Origin: QHWK01 sp035315685
GTDB lineage: Bacteria; Acidobacteriota; Vicinamibacteria; Vicinamibacterales; CAVVIG01
Direction: 5' to 3'
Assembly: GCA_035315685.1 (NCBI GenBank)
Contig: DATFXR010000555.1
Coordinates: 1 to 5,189, forward strand
DNA length: 5,189 bases
The notes beneath the pieces were generated by a model that had not been told where the DNA came from, did not search any database, and was given only the letters and a program-made list of their open reading frames with translations. Below, in pieces: positions 1-5,189 of the stretch. The position numbers and the translations under genes are program-made. Positions within the stretch are counted from its first letter, which is position 1, and each line of letters begins with the position of its first letter.

Positions 1-972
1 CACAAGTGCCCGACGATCGCGAAAATGCAGCTCGCCGGCGGCTCGATCGGCATCTGCACCGCCAAGCTCAGCGAAGCAGAAGTGTTCGCCGCCAACGGCA
101 TCCAGCCGATTCTCATGACGACGTCGAATGTGTCGCCGTCGAAAATCCGGCGCGCCATGGCGCTGCGGAAGACCAACCCGCAGTTCGTGCAGGCGGTCGA
201 TCATCCGGACAACGCCCGCGATCTCGACGACGCGGCGAAAGCCGCCGGGATCGTCGCGGACGTCGTGATCGACGTGGCGATCGGCACGCGCAGCGGCGTG
301 CCGGCCGGCGATCAGGCGCTCGCGCTCGGACAGCTGATCGACACCCTGCACCACCTGCGGCTGCGCGGCATCATCAGCTACGACGGCGGCGCCCAGCACA
401 TCAAGGGCTTCAAGACGCGGCTCGATCAGACGCTGCACCGCTTCGCGCCGTCCGCCGAAACCTTCGATCGATTCCAGAAGTCCGGCTTGAGCACCGAGAT
501 CTTCAGCGGCGGCGGCACCGGCACCTACAACATCCTCCCCCGCGCCGGCCACGTGACCGACCTGCAGGTCGGCAGCTACATCTTCATGGACTGCCAGTAC
601 CTGGACATCGGCGGCGAGTCGAACGAGGAGGTGTACACCGATTTCGAATCGTCGCTCACGGTCGTGACGACCGTGCTCAACACCTACTTCCCGAAATCGA
701 TCACGACCGACGCCGGTGCGAAGGCGCTGACGCTCAACAAGCCGGGACCATGGGTGATCGGCGAGAAGGACTTCCGCTACAACGCCGGCTCGGACGAGTT
801 CGGCGTGATCGCCTACGACACCGCGCAGCGGTCGTACAAAGTTGGCGACAAGCTCGAGTTGATCGTGCCGCACTGTGATCCGGTCGTGAACGAGTACGAC
901 CAGATGTACGCAATCAAGAACGACAAGGTCACCGCGGTGTGGCCGATTTCAGCGCGGGGACGATCGCAGTAA
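1..972 (+). CDS. DSD1-family PLP enzyme (D-threonine aldolase / D-serine dehydratase-like), 5'-truncated
   Basis: The reading frame is open from base 1 to a TAA at 970-972, giving 323 residues without their N-terminus. The fragment opens with HKCP, the tail of the family's PLP-lysine motif (typically RPHxKTHK); the Schiff-base lysine should lie just upstream of the window. Visible landmarks are DVAIGTRSGV (residues 91-100), the glycine-rich SGGGTGTYN (169-177) expected to hold the cofactor phosphate, and HCD (291-293), whose His and Asp match the divalent-metal ligands near the C-terminus of D-threonine aldolases. The C-terminal WPISARGRSQ is family-like, so the 3' end is intact. Family members have an alanine-racemase-like TIM barrel plus a beta domain and cleave D-threonine or related D-3-hydroxy amino acids to glycine and an aldehyde, or dehydrate D-serine. 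The sequence alone does not tell aldolase from dehydratase. About 50-80 N-terminal residues are missing. The downstream gene ftsH converges on it. Confidence 0.88.
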   Translation, partial: HKCPTIAKMQLAGGSIGICTAKLSEAEVFAANGIQPILMTTSNVSPSKIRRAMALRKTNPQFVQAVDHPDNARDLDDAAKAAGIVADVVIDVAIGTRSGVPAGDQALALGQLIDTLHHLRLRGIISYDGGAQHIKGFKTRLDQTLHRFAPSAETFDRFQKSGLSTEIFSGGGTGTYNILPRAGHVTDLQVGSYIFMDCQYLDIGGESNEEVYTDFESSLTVVTTVLNTYFPKSITTDAGAKALTLNKPGPWVIGEKDFRYNAGSDEFGVIAYDTAQRSYKVGDKLELIVPHCDPVVNEYDQMYAIKNDKVTAVWPISARGRSQ

Positions 973-974
973 CA

Positions 975-1052
975 CATGGTCCGGCTAAAGCCGGACGCTA
1001 CCGGAGTCGGCTGTGTTGGATGTCGGTAGCGTCCCGCTTCAGCCGGACCATG
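975..1052. repeat. REP-like composite palindrome, copy 1
   Basis: Two ~28-base arms (975-1002 and 1025-1052) are inverted copies differing at only two positions, separated by about 22 bases. Each arm is itself a hairpin: 979-996 is a perfect 8-bp palindrome of the form GTCCGGCT-AA-AGCCGGAC, and 1031-1048 is the same with one stem mismatch. Each is followed or preceded by a GCTACC/GGTAGC extension. It starts two bases after the aldolase stop. No T-run follows on either strand, so it does not look like a standard intrinsic terminator, although the folded RNA could still stabilise or limit the aldolase transcript. The design resembles a pair of REP elements in a BIME. A diverged copy lies at 2950-3003. 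Confidence 0.8.
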
Positions 1053-1066
1053 ATCCCGGGCGTACC

Positions 1067-1099
1067 AGAAAAGAGCCGGGCTGCGGTGAACCCGGCTCT
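1067..1099 (-). terminator. Intrinsic terminator of ftsH
   Basis: Read on the minus strand, a perfect 9-bp GC-rich stem (AGAGCCGGG at 1072-1080 paired with 1091-1099) with a 10-base loop is followed directly by a T-run (A-run 1068-1071 on the plus strand, one further A inside the stem). It begins 28 bases after the ftsH stop. The T-run is short, but stem strength and position fit Rho-independent termination of ftsH. On the plus strand no T-run follows the stem, so it should not serve the aldolase gene well. Confidence 0.75.
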
Positions 1100-1127
1100 C
1101 GTGTCGGGGTGTGGAGGAGAACGATGG

Positions 1128-2921
1128 TCACGCCGCCGACGCGATGACGGCCTTGATGCCGTCGGCGTCGAGCGACTCGACGACGAGCAGTTCCTCGGCC
1201 ATCGCCCGAACCGCGGAGCGGTTCTTGGCGATGATCTGGCGCGCGGTGTCGTAACCGTTCATCACCAGACCCCTGATCTCGGCGTCGACCTGCTGCGCCA
1301 TCGACTCGCTGATCCCGGCGCCCTTGTCGGTCTCCCATGGGTTGCCAGGCGTGCGATACGCGAGCGGGCCGAGCGCGGCCGACATGCCGAATTCGCAGAC
1401 CATCCGTCGTGCAATCTCGGTCGCCCGTTCGATGTCGTTGCCGGCGCCGCTGGTCATCTGGCGCAGGAACAGCTCCTCCGCAACCCGACCGCCCATCAGG
1501 ATCGCGATCTGCGCCTCGAGGAATTCGCGCGTGTGCGTGTGCCGATCGCCTTCCGGCAGCTGCATCGTCACGCCCAGCGCGCGCCCGCGCGGGATGATCG
1601 TGACTTTGTGCAGGGGATCGGCATGCGGCAACAGCGCCGCGACCACCGCGTGCCCCGACTCGTGATATGCGCAGGTCACGCGCTCGTGGTCGCTCATCTG
1701 CAGCGACTTGCGCTCGGCGCCCATCAGGACCTTGTCGCGTGCCTGGTCGAAGTCCTCGTTCGTGACGATCTGGCGTCCGGAGCGGACGGCGAAGAGCGCC
1801 GCCTCGTTCACCAGGTTGGCGAGCTCGGCGCCGGAAAAACCGGGCGTGCCGCGCGCGATCTGCCGCAGGTCCACTTCCGCATCGACCGCAACCTTGCGCG
1901 CGTGGATCCGAAGAATCTGCTCGCGCCCCTTCACGTCAGGCGCGCCGACGGTCACCTGGCGATCGAAGCGCCCCGGCCGCAGCAGCGCCGGATCGAGAAT
2001 GTCGGGCCGATTGGTCGCGGCAACGACGACAATGCCCTGATTCGGTGCGAAGCCGTCCATCTCGACGAGCAGCTGGTTCAGCGTCTGCTCGCGCTCCTCG
2101 TGGCTGAGCGAGGCGCCGCCACGGTTGCGGCCGACCGCGTCGAGCTCGTCGATGAAGATGATGCAGGAAGGATGACGGCGGGCGTCCTTGAACAGCTTGC
2201 GAATGCGCGATGCCCCGACGCCAGCGTACATCTCGACGAAATCCGACCCGCTCGCGAACAGGAACGGCACCTTCGCTTCGCCGGCAATCGATCGGGCGAG
2301 CAGTGTCTTGCCAGTTCCCGGAGGTCCGACGAGGAGCACCCCCTTCGGAATGCGGCCGCCGATCGCGGCGAACCGGCTCGGCTCGCGCAAAAAGTCGACG
2401 ATCTCCTTCACTTCCTCTTTCGCTTCGTCAACGCCGGCGACATCGGCGAAGGTCACCGTCGCCGTCTCGGCGCCCGCCTCGCGCGCCTTGCTCTCGAGCG
2501 CCGGAATGCGGCCCGAGGTCACGCGATACATCGCAAAACCGAGCAGACCGACGAATCCCAGGCCGAGCACCAGAGCGCCATAGCTGTACGGAGCCTGATC
2601 GGCGACCGTCTGAACGTCGATCCGCACGCCTTTCTTCGCCAGGTCCGGCACGAATGCGGCATTCGCGGTCACGTAATTGGCCGGGGCCACCGTGCGAAAC
2701 GTTCCGCCGTTCGCAAGCTTGAACTCGAGCACGTCGCCGTTGACGACGATTTCCTTTACGGATGCGGTGTCAAGCTGCTGAAGCAGATCGGAGAATGGCA
2801 CGAGCGCGACGACCGGTGTGGTGCGTGTGCGAATGAGCGCGACGCTGCCGAGCGCAACCGCCAGGAGCAGGGCTGCGCCCGCGAGGACGACGGACCGACG
2901 AGGGAACTTGCGACCAAACAC
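1128..2921 (-). CDS. ftsH: ATP-dependent zinc metalloprotease FtsH
   Basis: A 597-residue inner-membrane AAA+ protease that extracts and degrades membrane proteins and selected cytosolic proteins as a hexamer. Domains in order: a short basic N-terminus, transmembrane segment 1 (about 11-30), a ~80-residue periplasmic domain, transmembrane segment 2 (about 115-133), and the AAA+ module. That module has Walker A GPPGTGKT (199-206), Walker B IIFIDE (254-259) and a second region of homology with ATNRPD and the arginine fingers R315 and R318. The zinc protease follows, with HESGH (420-424) and the likely third ligand D496 in GNDIERAT. All catalytic residues are present. The pore loop reads MYAGVGASR instead of the usual MFVGVGASR, and the C-terminal tail is shorter than in the ~644-residue E. 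coli protein. The GTG start is chosen because it follows a Shine-Dalgarno at six bases and sits just before the first membrane segment. The gene is divergent from DUF72 and ends at its own terminator. No hflK/hflC or tilS lies beside it. Confidence 0.97.
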   Translation of the reverse strand: MFGRKFPRRSVVLAGAALLLAVALGSVALIRTRTTPVVALVPFSDLLQQLDTASVKEIVVNGDVLEFKLANGGTFRTVAPANYVTANAAFVPDLAKKGVRIDVQTVADQAPYSYGALVLGLGFVGLLGFAMYRVTSGRIPALESKAREAGAETATVTFADVAGVDEAKEEVKEIVDFLREPSRFAAIGGRIPKGVLLVGPPGTGKTLLARSIAGEAKVPFLFASGSDFVEMYAGVGASRIRKLFKDARRHPSCIIFIDELDAVGRNRGGASLSHEEREQTLNQLLVEMDGFAPNQGIVVVAATNRPDILDPALLRPGRFDRQVTVGAPDVKGREQILRIHARKVAVDAEVDLRQIARGTPGFSGAELANLVNEAALFAVRSGRQIVTNEDFDQARDKVLMGAERKSLQMSDHERVTCAYHESGHAVVAALLPHADPLHKVTIIPRGRALGVTMQLPEGDRHTHTREFLEAQIAILMGGRVAEELFLRQMTSGAGNDIERATEIARRMVCEFGMSAALGPLAYRTPGNPWETDKGAGISESMAQQVDAEIRGLVMNGYDTARQIIAKNRSAVRAMAEELLVVESLDADGIKAVIASAA

Positions 2922-2927
2922 AAGACG

Positions 2928-2934
2928 CTCCGTT
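2928..2934 (-). promoter_or_regulatory. Shine-Dalgarno of ftsH
   Basis: On the minus strand AACGGAG lies six bases upstream of the GTG codon at 2919-2921. The GGAG core and spacing decide this start, since no ATG nearby suits the first transmembrane helix better. Confidence 0.7.
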
Positions 2935-2949
2935 TCACGCGTGGCGATC

Positions 2950-3003
2950 GTCCGTCTAGAGGGCGGACACTACGCGCTCGTAATGTCCGGCTCTGCCGGA
3001 TCC
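2950..3003. repeat. REP-like composite palindrome, diverged copy 2
   Basis: A left hairpin at 2950-2968 (GTCCG stem closing with CGGAC) is followed by ACTACG. After four bases comes CGTAAT and a right hairpin at about 2985-3000 (TCCGGC...GCCGGA). The inner arms 2962-2974 and 2979-2991 match as inverted repeats at 11 of 13 positions. Sequence and arrangement (hairpin, CTAC extension, spacer, inverted extension, hairpin) match copy 1 at 975-1052, with more mismatches and a shorter centre. It lies in the 128-base gap between the divergent ftsH and DUF72 genes, starting 29 bases upstream of the ftsH GTG, so it may fall within the ftsH leader or promoter. No convincing -35/-10 pair was seen in this gap. 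Confidence 0.6.
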
Positions 3004-3049
3004 TCGACGGCGTTGTCTGGAAGAGGGACTTCCGCGTGGGGGCGCGGAA

Positions 3050-3892
3050 ATGCTCCTAAATCCTAACATACGTATCGGTTGCTCGGGCTGGCAATATACG
3101 CACTGGCGCGGTGATTTTTATCCCGCTGAGCTCCCGGCCAGCGCGTGGCTCGATTTCTACGCCCGCCACTTCGATACGGTCGAGATCAACAACACGTTCT
3201 ATCGGCTGCCCGACGCCTCCACATTCGCATCGTGGGGCCGCCGCGCGCCCCGCGGCTTCGTCTACGCGGTGAAAGCGAGCCGCTATCTCACGCACATGAA
3301 GAAGCTGAAGGACCCGCGCGATCCGATTCGGTTGTTCTTCACGCGCGCGAAGCGCCTGGCGCGCACGTTCGGGCCGGTCCTCTACCAGCTGCCGCCGCAC
3401 TGGCCGGTGAACATCGAGCGGCTCGCGACGTTTCTGAAGGCCCTCCCCCGCACCCGCCGCCATGCGCTCGAGTTTCGCGAACCGAGCTGGTACTGCGATC
3501 AGGTGTTCGCCCTTCTCGAACGGCACAGGGTGTCACTCTGCCTTCATGACCTGGCGGGTTCGGAATCAGGGAGGCGCGCCGTCGGGCCATTCGTCTACGT
3601 GCGCTTTCATGGCAGGAAGTACGCCGGCAGCTACAGCGACCGCACGATCGGCGACTGGGCCGACTGGCTTGTTGAGCGCGCGCGCGAAGGCCGCGCGATC
3701 TACGCTTATTTCAACAACGACGCCGGCGGCCACGCGCCGCGAGACGCGGTGCGGCTGCGCGCGGCTCTCGCCTCGCGTCTGGGGCGGGAGGGGCAGGAAA
3801 GGCGGGAGGGGCAGGAGGGGCAGGAAAGGCAGGAGGGACGAAAGCGATCCGAGAGACGAGAGAAGGGCGGGCGGCGAGACGCGTCCGCGTAA
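3050..3892 (+). CDS. DUF72 (YecE-like) TIM-barrel protein with repeat-derived C-terminal tail
   Basis: A 280-residue protein whose first ~244 residues form a DUF72 domain, a TIM-barrel family of unsettled biochemical function. Family landmarks are IGCSGWQY..W.GDFYP (9-25), VEINNTFYRLP (44-54), a YQLPPHWP block (112-119), EFREPSW (141-147), YVRFHG (183-188) and YAYFNND (218-224). The conserved strands are all present, so the domain looks intact. The ATG at 3050 places the domain motif nine residues in, as is usual; the upstream GGCGCGGAA is at best a weak Shine-Dalgarno. Residues 245-280 are a highly charged Gly/Gln/Glu/Arg/Lys tail. Its first part (about 245-262) is a direct translation of a 9-bp DNA repeat giving GQE and similar triplets. 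This tail is not a recognisable domain and is probably disordered. nadE follows 123 bases downstream in the same frame. Confidence 0.92.
   Translation: MLLNPNIRIGCSGWQYTHWRGDFYPAELPASAWLDFYARHFDTVEINNTFYRLPDASTFASWGRRAPRGFVYAVKASRYLTHMKKLKDPRDPIRLFFTRAKRLARTFGPVLYQLPPHWPVNIERLATFLKALPRTRRHALEFREPSWYCDQVFALLERHRVSLCLHDLAGSESGRRAVGPFVYVRFHGRKYAGSYSDRTIGDWADWLVERAREGRAIYAYFNNDAGGHAPRDAVRLRAALASRLGREGQERREGQEGQERQEGRKRSERREKGGRRDASA
3781..3834 (+). repeat. G-rich 9-bp tandem array (arm A of inverted pair 1)
   Basis: Six consecutive 9-base units of the pattern GGGGCAGGA / GGGGCGGGA / AAGGCAGGA. They lie wholly inside the 3' end of the DUF72 gene, where one unit is exactly three codons. As its reverse complement this is the same unit (TCCTGCCCN) as the C-rich array at 3913-4002. 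Bases 3781-3834 pair with 3948-4001 at 46 of 54 positions. Several runs of three or four G make the coding strand a possible G-quadruplex former. Confidence 0.9.
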
Positions 3893-3912
3893 CTCCTACC
3901 TGCCCTGCCCAT

Positions 3913-4002
3913 CCTGCCCGTCTCGCCCATCCTGCCCTTCTCGCCCGTCCTGCCCTTCCCGCCCGTCCTGCCCTTCCCGCCCGTCCTGCCCTGCCCGCCC
4001 CT
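3913..4002 (+). repeat. C-rich 9-bp tandem array (arm B of inverted pair 1)
   Basis: Ten 9-base units of the pattern CCTGCCCKT alternating with CCCGCCCGT or CTCGCCCAT, preceded by degenerate copies from about 3899. Alternation makes an 18-base higher-order period in the downstream half. It fills almost the whole DUF72-nadE gap and stops exactly at the TACAAT box of nadE. It has no stop codon in the nadE frame, so the frame is open back to the DUF72 stop, but the only start-like codons there are CTG. Its complement carries many GGG runs. Confidence 0.92.
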
Positions 4003-4007
4003 ACAAT
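4002..4007 (+). promoter_or_regulatory. Candidate -10 box for a leaderless nadE mRNA
   Basis: TACAAT matches the TATAAT consensus at five of six positions and ends eight bases before the nadE ATG at 4016. Transcription would then start at or within a few bases of the start codon. No -35 hexamer is recognisable because the expected site falls in the C-rich array. The absence of any purine-rich Shine-Dalgarno before the ATG supports leaderless translation. Confidence 0.45.
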
Positions 4008-4015
4008 GTCCCGCT

Positions 4016-4780
4016 ATGCCGAGCGCGCAACGAATCGCAGCGTGGATGCGGCGTCAGCTTGCAAGCGCCAGCGCCCGGGGCTTTGTCGTCGGCGTGAGCG
4101 GCGGGGTCGATTCGGCCGTTGTCGCGCGGCTCGCGCAACTGGCCGCGCCAGGGAATGTCATCGCCGTTCTGCTGCCCTGCCACAGCGATCCAGCCGACGA
4201 ACGCGACGCGGCATCCGTGGCGGCGCACTTTTCGCTCACCACCGTACGCATCGACCTCAGCGACGGGTACGATGCCGAGGTCCGAGCCTGTCAGGCCGCG
4301 CTTGCGGTGATGCCCGAGCCGATGCGCGCAACGCCGCCAGCCGATCCGCTCCGCGGCCGCGTGCCGCTGGCCAACATCAAGCCACGGCTGCGCATGTCGG
4401 CCCTGTACTTCCTCGCCAACACGCTCAACTATCTCGTTGCCGGCGGCGGCAATCGCTCGGAACTGTCGATCGGCTACTTCACGAAGTACGGCGATGGCGG
4501 CGTTGATCTGCTGCCGATCGGGCATCTCGTGAAGAGCGAGGTGCGCGCGCTCGCGCGCGAGCTGAACGTGCCATCGGCCATCGTCGAGCGCACGCCGAGC
4601 GCCGGATTGTGGCTCGGACAGACAGACGAGGCGGAGATGGGATTCACCTATGCCGATCTCGAGCGCTACCTCGACGAAGGACCACAGGGCGTCTCACCGG
4701 CGCTCGCCATGCGGATCGAGCGGTTGATTCGGGCCAGCGAACACAAAAGGGCGCTCCCGCCGGTTCCTGATGTCGAGTGA
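4016..4780 (+). CDS. nadE: NH3-dependent NAD(+) synthetase
   Basis: A 254-residue cytosolic enzyme of the N-type ATP pyrophosphatase family. It catalyses the last step of NAD synthesis, adenylating nicotinate adenine dinucleotide with ATP and amidating it with ammonia. The ATP-binding P-loop SGGVDSA is at 28-34. Further family motifs are GNRSEL (145-150), YFTKYGDGG (154-162), PIGHLVKSEVRALA (167-180) and PSAGLWLGQTDEAEMG (194-209). There is no N-terminal nitrilase-type glutaminase domain, so this is the short ammonia-using form rather than the glutamine-dependent one. Length is slightly below the ~275 of E. coli NadE. ATG 4016 is the first conventional start in frame; the ATG at 4006 is in another frame. 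No Shine-Dalgarno precedes it, only a C-rich repeat and TACAAT, so a leaderless mRNA is inferred. It follows DUF72 on the same strand and converges with the response regulator gene. Confidence 0.95.
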   Translation: MPSAQRIAAWMRRQLASASARGFVVGVSGGVDSAVVARLAQLAAPGNVIAVLLPCHSDPADERDAASVAAHFSLTTVRIDLSDGYDAEVRACQAALAVMPEPMRATPPADPLRGRVPLANIKPRLRMSALYFLANTLNYLVAGGGNRSELSIGYFTKYGDGGVDLLPIGHLVKSEVRALARELNVPSAIVERTPSAGLWLGQTDEAEMGFTYADLERYLDEGPQGVSPALAMRIERLIRASEHKRALPPVPDVE

Positions 4781-4788
4781 TGACGGGT

Positions 4789-4829
4789 GTCGCGCGGGTC
4801 GGGCAGGTCGGGCGGGTCAGGCTGGTCGG
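4789..4829 (+). repeat. G-rich 9-bp array (arm A of inverted pair 2)
   Basis: Four to five 9-base units of the pattern GTCGGGCAG / GTCGGGCGG / GTCAGGCTG begin eight bases after the nadE stop. The stretch is the inverse of 4914-4954, with about 35 of 41 positions complementary and some of the rest G-T pairs. Together they could fold into a long hairpin at the 3' end of the nadE transcript. Confidence 0.85.
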
Positions 4830-4908
4830 AGATCGGATGATTCGACATGCCCTGCGGGCCCGATCTGTTTCGACTCGTCAAGGACCTGTCGAGAGTCTCT
4901 GTCCCCTG

Positions 4909-4954
4909 CCTGCCTGACCTGCCTGACCCGCCCGACCTGCCTGACCTACGCGGC
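4909..4954 (+). repeat. C-rich 9-bp array (arm B of inverted pair 2)
   Basis: Units CCTGCCTGA, CCTGCCTGA, CCCGCCCGA and CCTGCCTGA (4909-4944) run into a degenerate unit that ends directly against the stop codon of the minus-strand response regulator (4955-4957). The loop between the two arms (4830-4913) shows no gene. Lying in a convergent gap, the structure could act on transcripts from both sides, but there is no T-run of a classic terminator on either strand. Confidence 0.85.
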
Positions 4955-5189
4955 CTACACGTCGGCGAACTTGTAGCCGACGCCCCAGACCGTCAGCAGA
5001 AATCGCGGACTGGCGGGATCCGGCTCGATGCGGCGACGCAGGCGCTTGACCAGCGTGTCGACGCTGCGGACCGTGACGAACGTGTCGCCGCGCCAGATCT
5101 TCGAGAGCAGCGCTTCGCGGCTGAACACGATCCCGGCGTGCGTCGCGAGCAGATGCAGCAGCCGGAATTCCTGATCGGTGAGCTCGACT
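4955..5189 (-). CDS. OmpR/PhoB-type response regulator, C-terminal DNA-binding part, 5'-truncated
   Basis: The minus strand is open from the window edge to a TAG at 4955-4957, giving the last 77 residues of a winged-helix DNA-binding domain. The pattern is typical: LTDQEFRLLHLLATHAG, then FSREALLSKIW, then the recognition-helix block RSVDTLVKRLRRRIE, and the wing TVWGVGYKF close to the C-terminus. Such domains are normally joined to an N-terminal receiver phosphorylated by a sensor histidine kinase, and bind direct repeats at promoters. The receiver and start codon lie beyond the window, so partner kinase and target genes cannot be named. Proteins with this domain but no receiver also exist. 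The gene converges with nadE across the second inverted array. Confidence 0.9.
   Translation of the reverse strand, partial: VELTDQEFRLLHLLATHAGIVFSREALLSKIWRGDTFVTVRSVDTLVKRLRRRIEPDPASPRFLLTVWGVGYKFADV

Noticed and set aside
6..878. A 290-codon frame overlapping the aldolase gene
   Set aside because: Its composition is extreme Arg-rich and has no domain, while the overlapping frame encodes a clear DSD1-family enzyme.
2922..3049. Sigma-70 promoters for ftsH and DUF72
   Set aside because: TAATGT and TAGTGT can be picked out, but neither has a credible -35 partner at proper spacing.
939..3059. A 706-codon plus-strand open frame antisense to ftsH
   Set aside because: It lies opposite a certain gene, is rich in Arg, Ala and His as expected for a high-GC shadow frame, resembles no family, and runs through the palindromes.
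2983..3066. A 27-codon leader peptide upstream of DUF72
   Set aside because: It has no Shine-Dalgarno, begins within the REP-like repeat and has a composition expected by chance; no attenuation signal accompanies it.
3781..4002. CRISPR array
   Set aside because: Units are 9 bases and contiguous, with no unique spacers and no cas genes nearby.
3893..4015. Fusion or read-through product joining DUF72 to NadE
   Set aside because: The two genes share a frame with no second stop between them, but the DUF72 UAA is clear, only CTG codons lie between, and the NadE N-terminus from ATG 4016 fits the family.
3462..4097. A frame with a Pro-Ser-Cys-Pro-Ser-Arg repeat resembling a repetitive structural protein
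   Set aside because: The repeat is only the C-rich 9-bp array read in another frame; the frame overlaps the DUF72 and nadE coding regions out of phase.
4830..4913. Small gene or RNA in the centre of the second array pair
   Set aside because: No start with a binding site, no conserved-looking frame and no recognisable RNA family was seen.

Overview
This is a high-GC bacterial window with five protein-coding genes, two of them cut by the window edges, and an unusual amount of repeat structure in the short gaps between them. The genes are ordinary housekeeping or metabolic types. High GC, the mix of families and the dispersed GTCCGGCT..AGCCGGAC palindromes suggest an environmental bacterium, perhaps an acidobacterium of the Vicinamibacteria type. 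That assignment is a guess, because no rRNA or other taxonomic marker is present.

Layout: 1-972 (+) is the 3' part of a fold-type III PLP enzyme of the D-threonine aldolase / DSD1 family. 973-1127 holds a composite palindrome (975-1052) and the intrinsic terminator of ftsH (1067-1099, minus strand). 1128-2921 (-) is a complete ftsH with a GTG start and a good Shine-Dalgarno. 2922-3049 separates the divergent ftsH and DUF72 genes and carries a second, diverged copy of the composite palindrome. 3050-3892 (+) is a DUF72 (YecE-like) TIM-barrel protein whose last ~36 codons are partly made of a G-rich 9-bp repeat. 3893-4015 is filled by a C-rich 9-bp repeat that is the inverse of the G-rich one and ends on a TACAAT box. 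4016-4780 (+) is nadE, ammonia-dependent NAD synthetase, probably translated from a leaderless or nearly leaderless mRNA. 4781-4954 is a convergent gap with a second pair of inverted 9-bp arrays. 4955-5189 (-) is the DNA-binding C-terminus of an OmpR/PhoB-type response regulator.

The genes do not form an evident pathway: orientations are +, -, +, +, -, and only DUF72 and nadE are co-directional. No defence system, mobile-element gene, tRNA, rRNA or CRISPR array is visible. The main interest lies in the non-coding structure. ftsH is bracketed by two REP-like composite palindromes. Two neighbouring boundaries each carry a pair of 9-bp-period arrays in inverted orientation, one arm of which has become protein-coding sequence.
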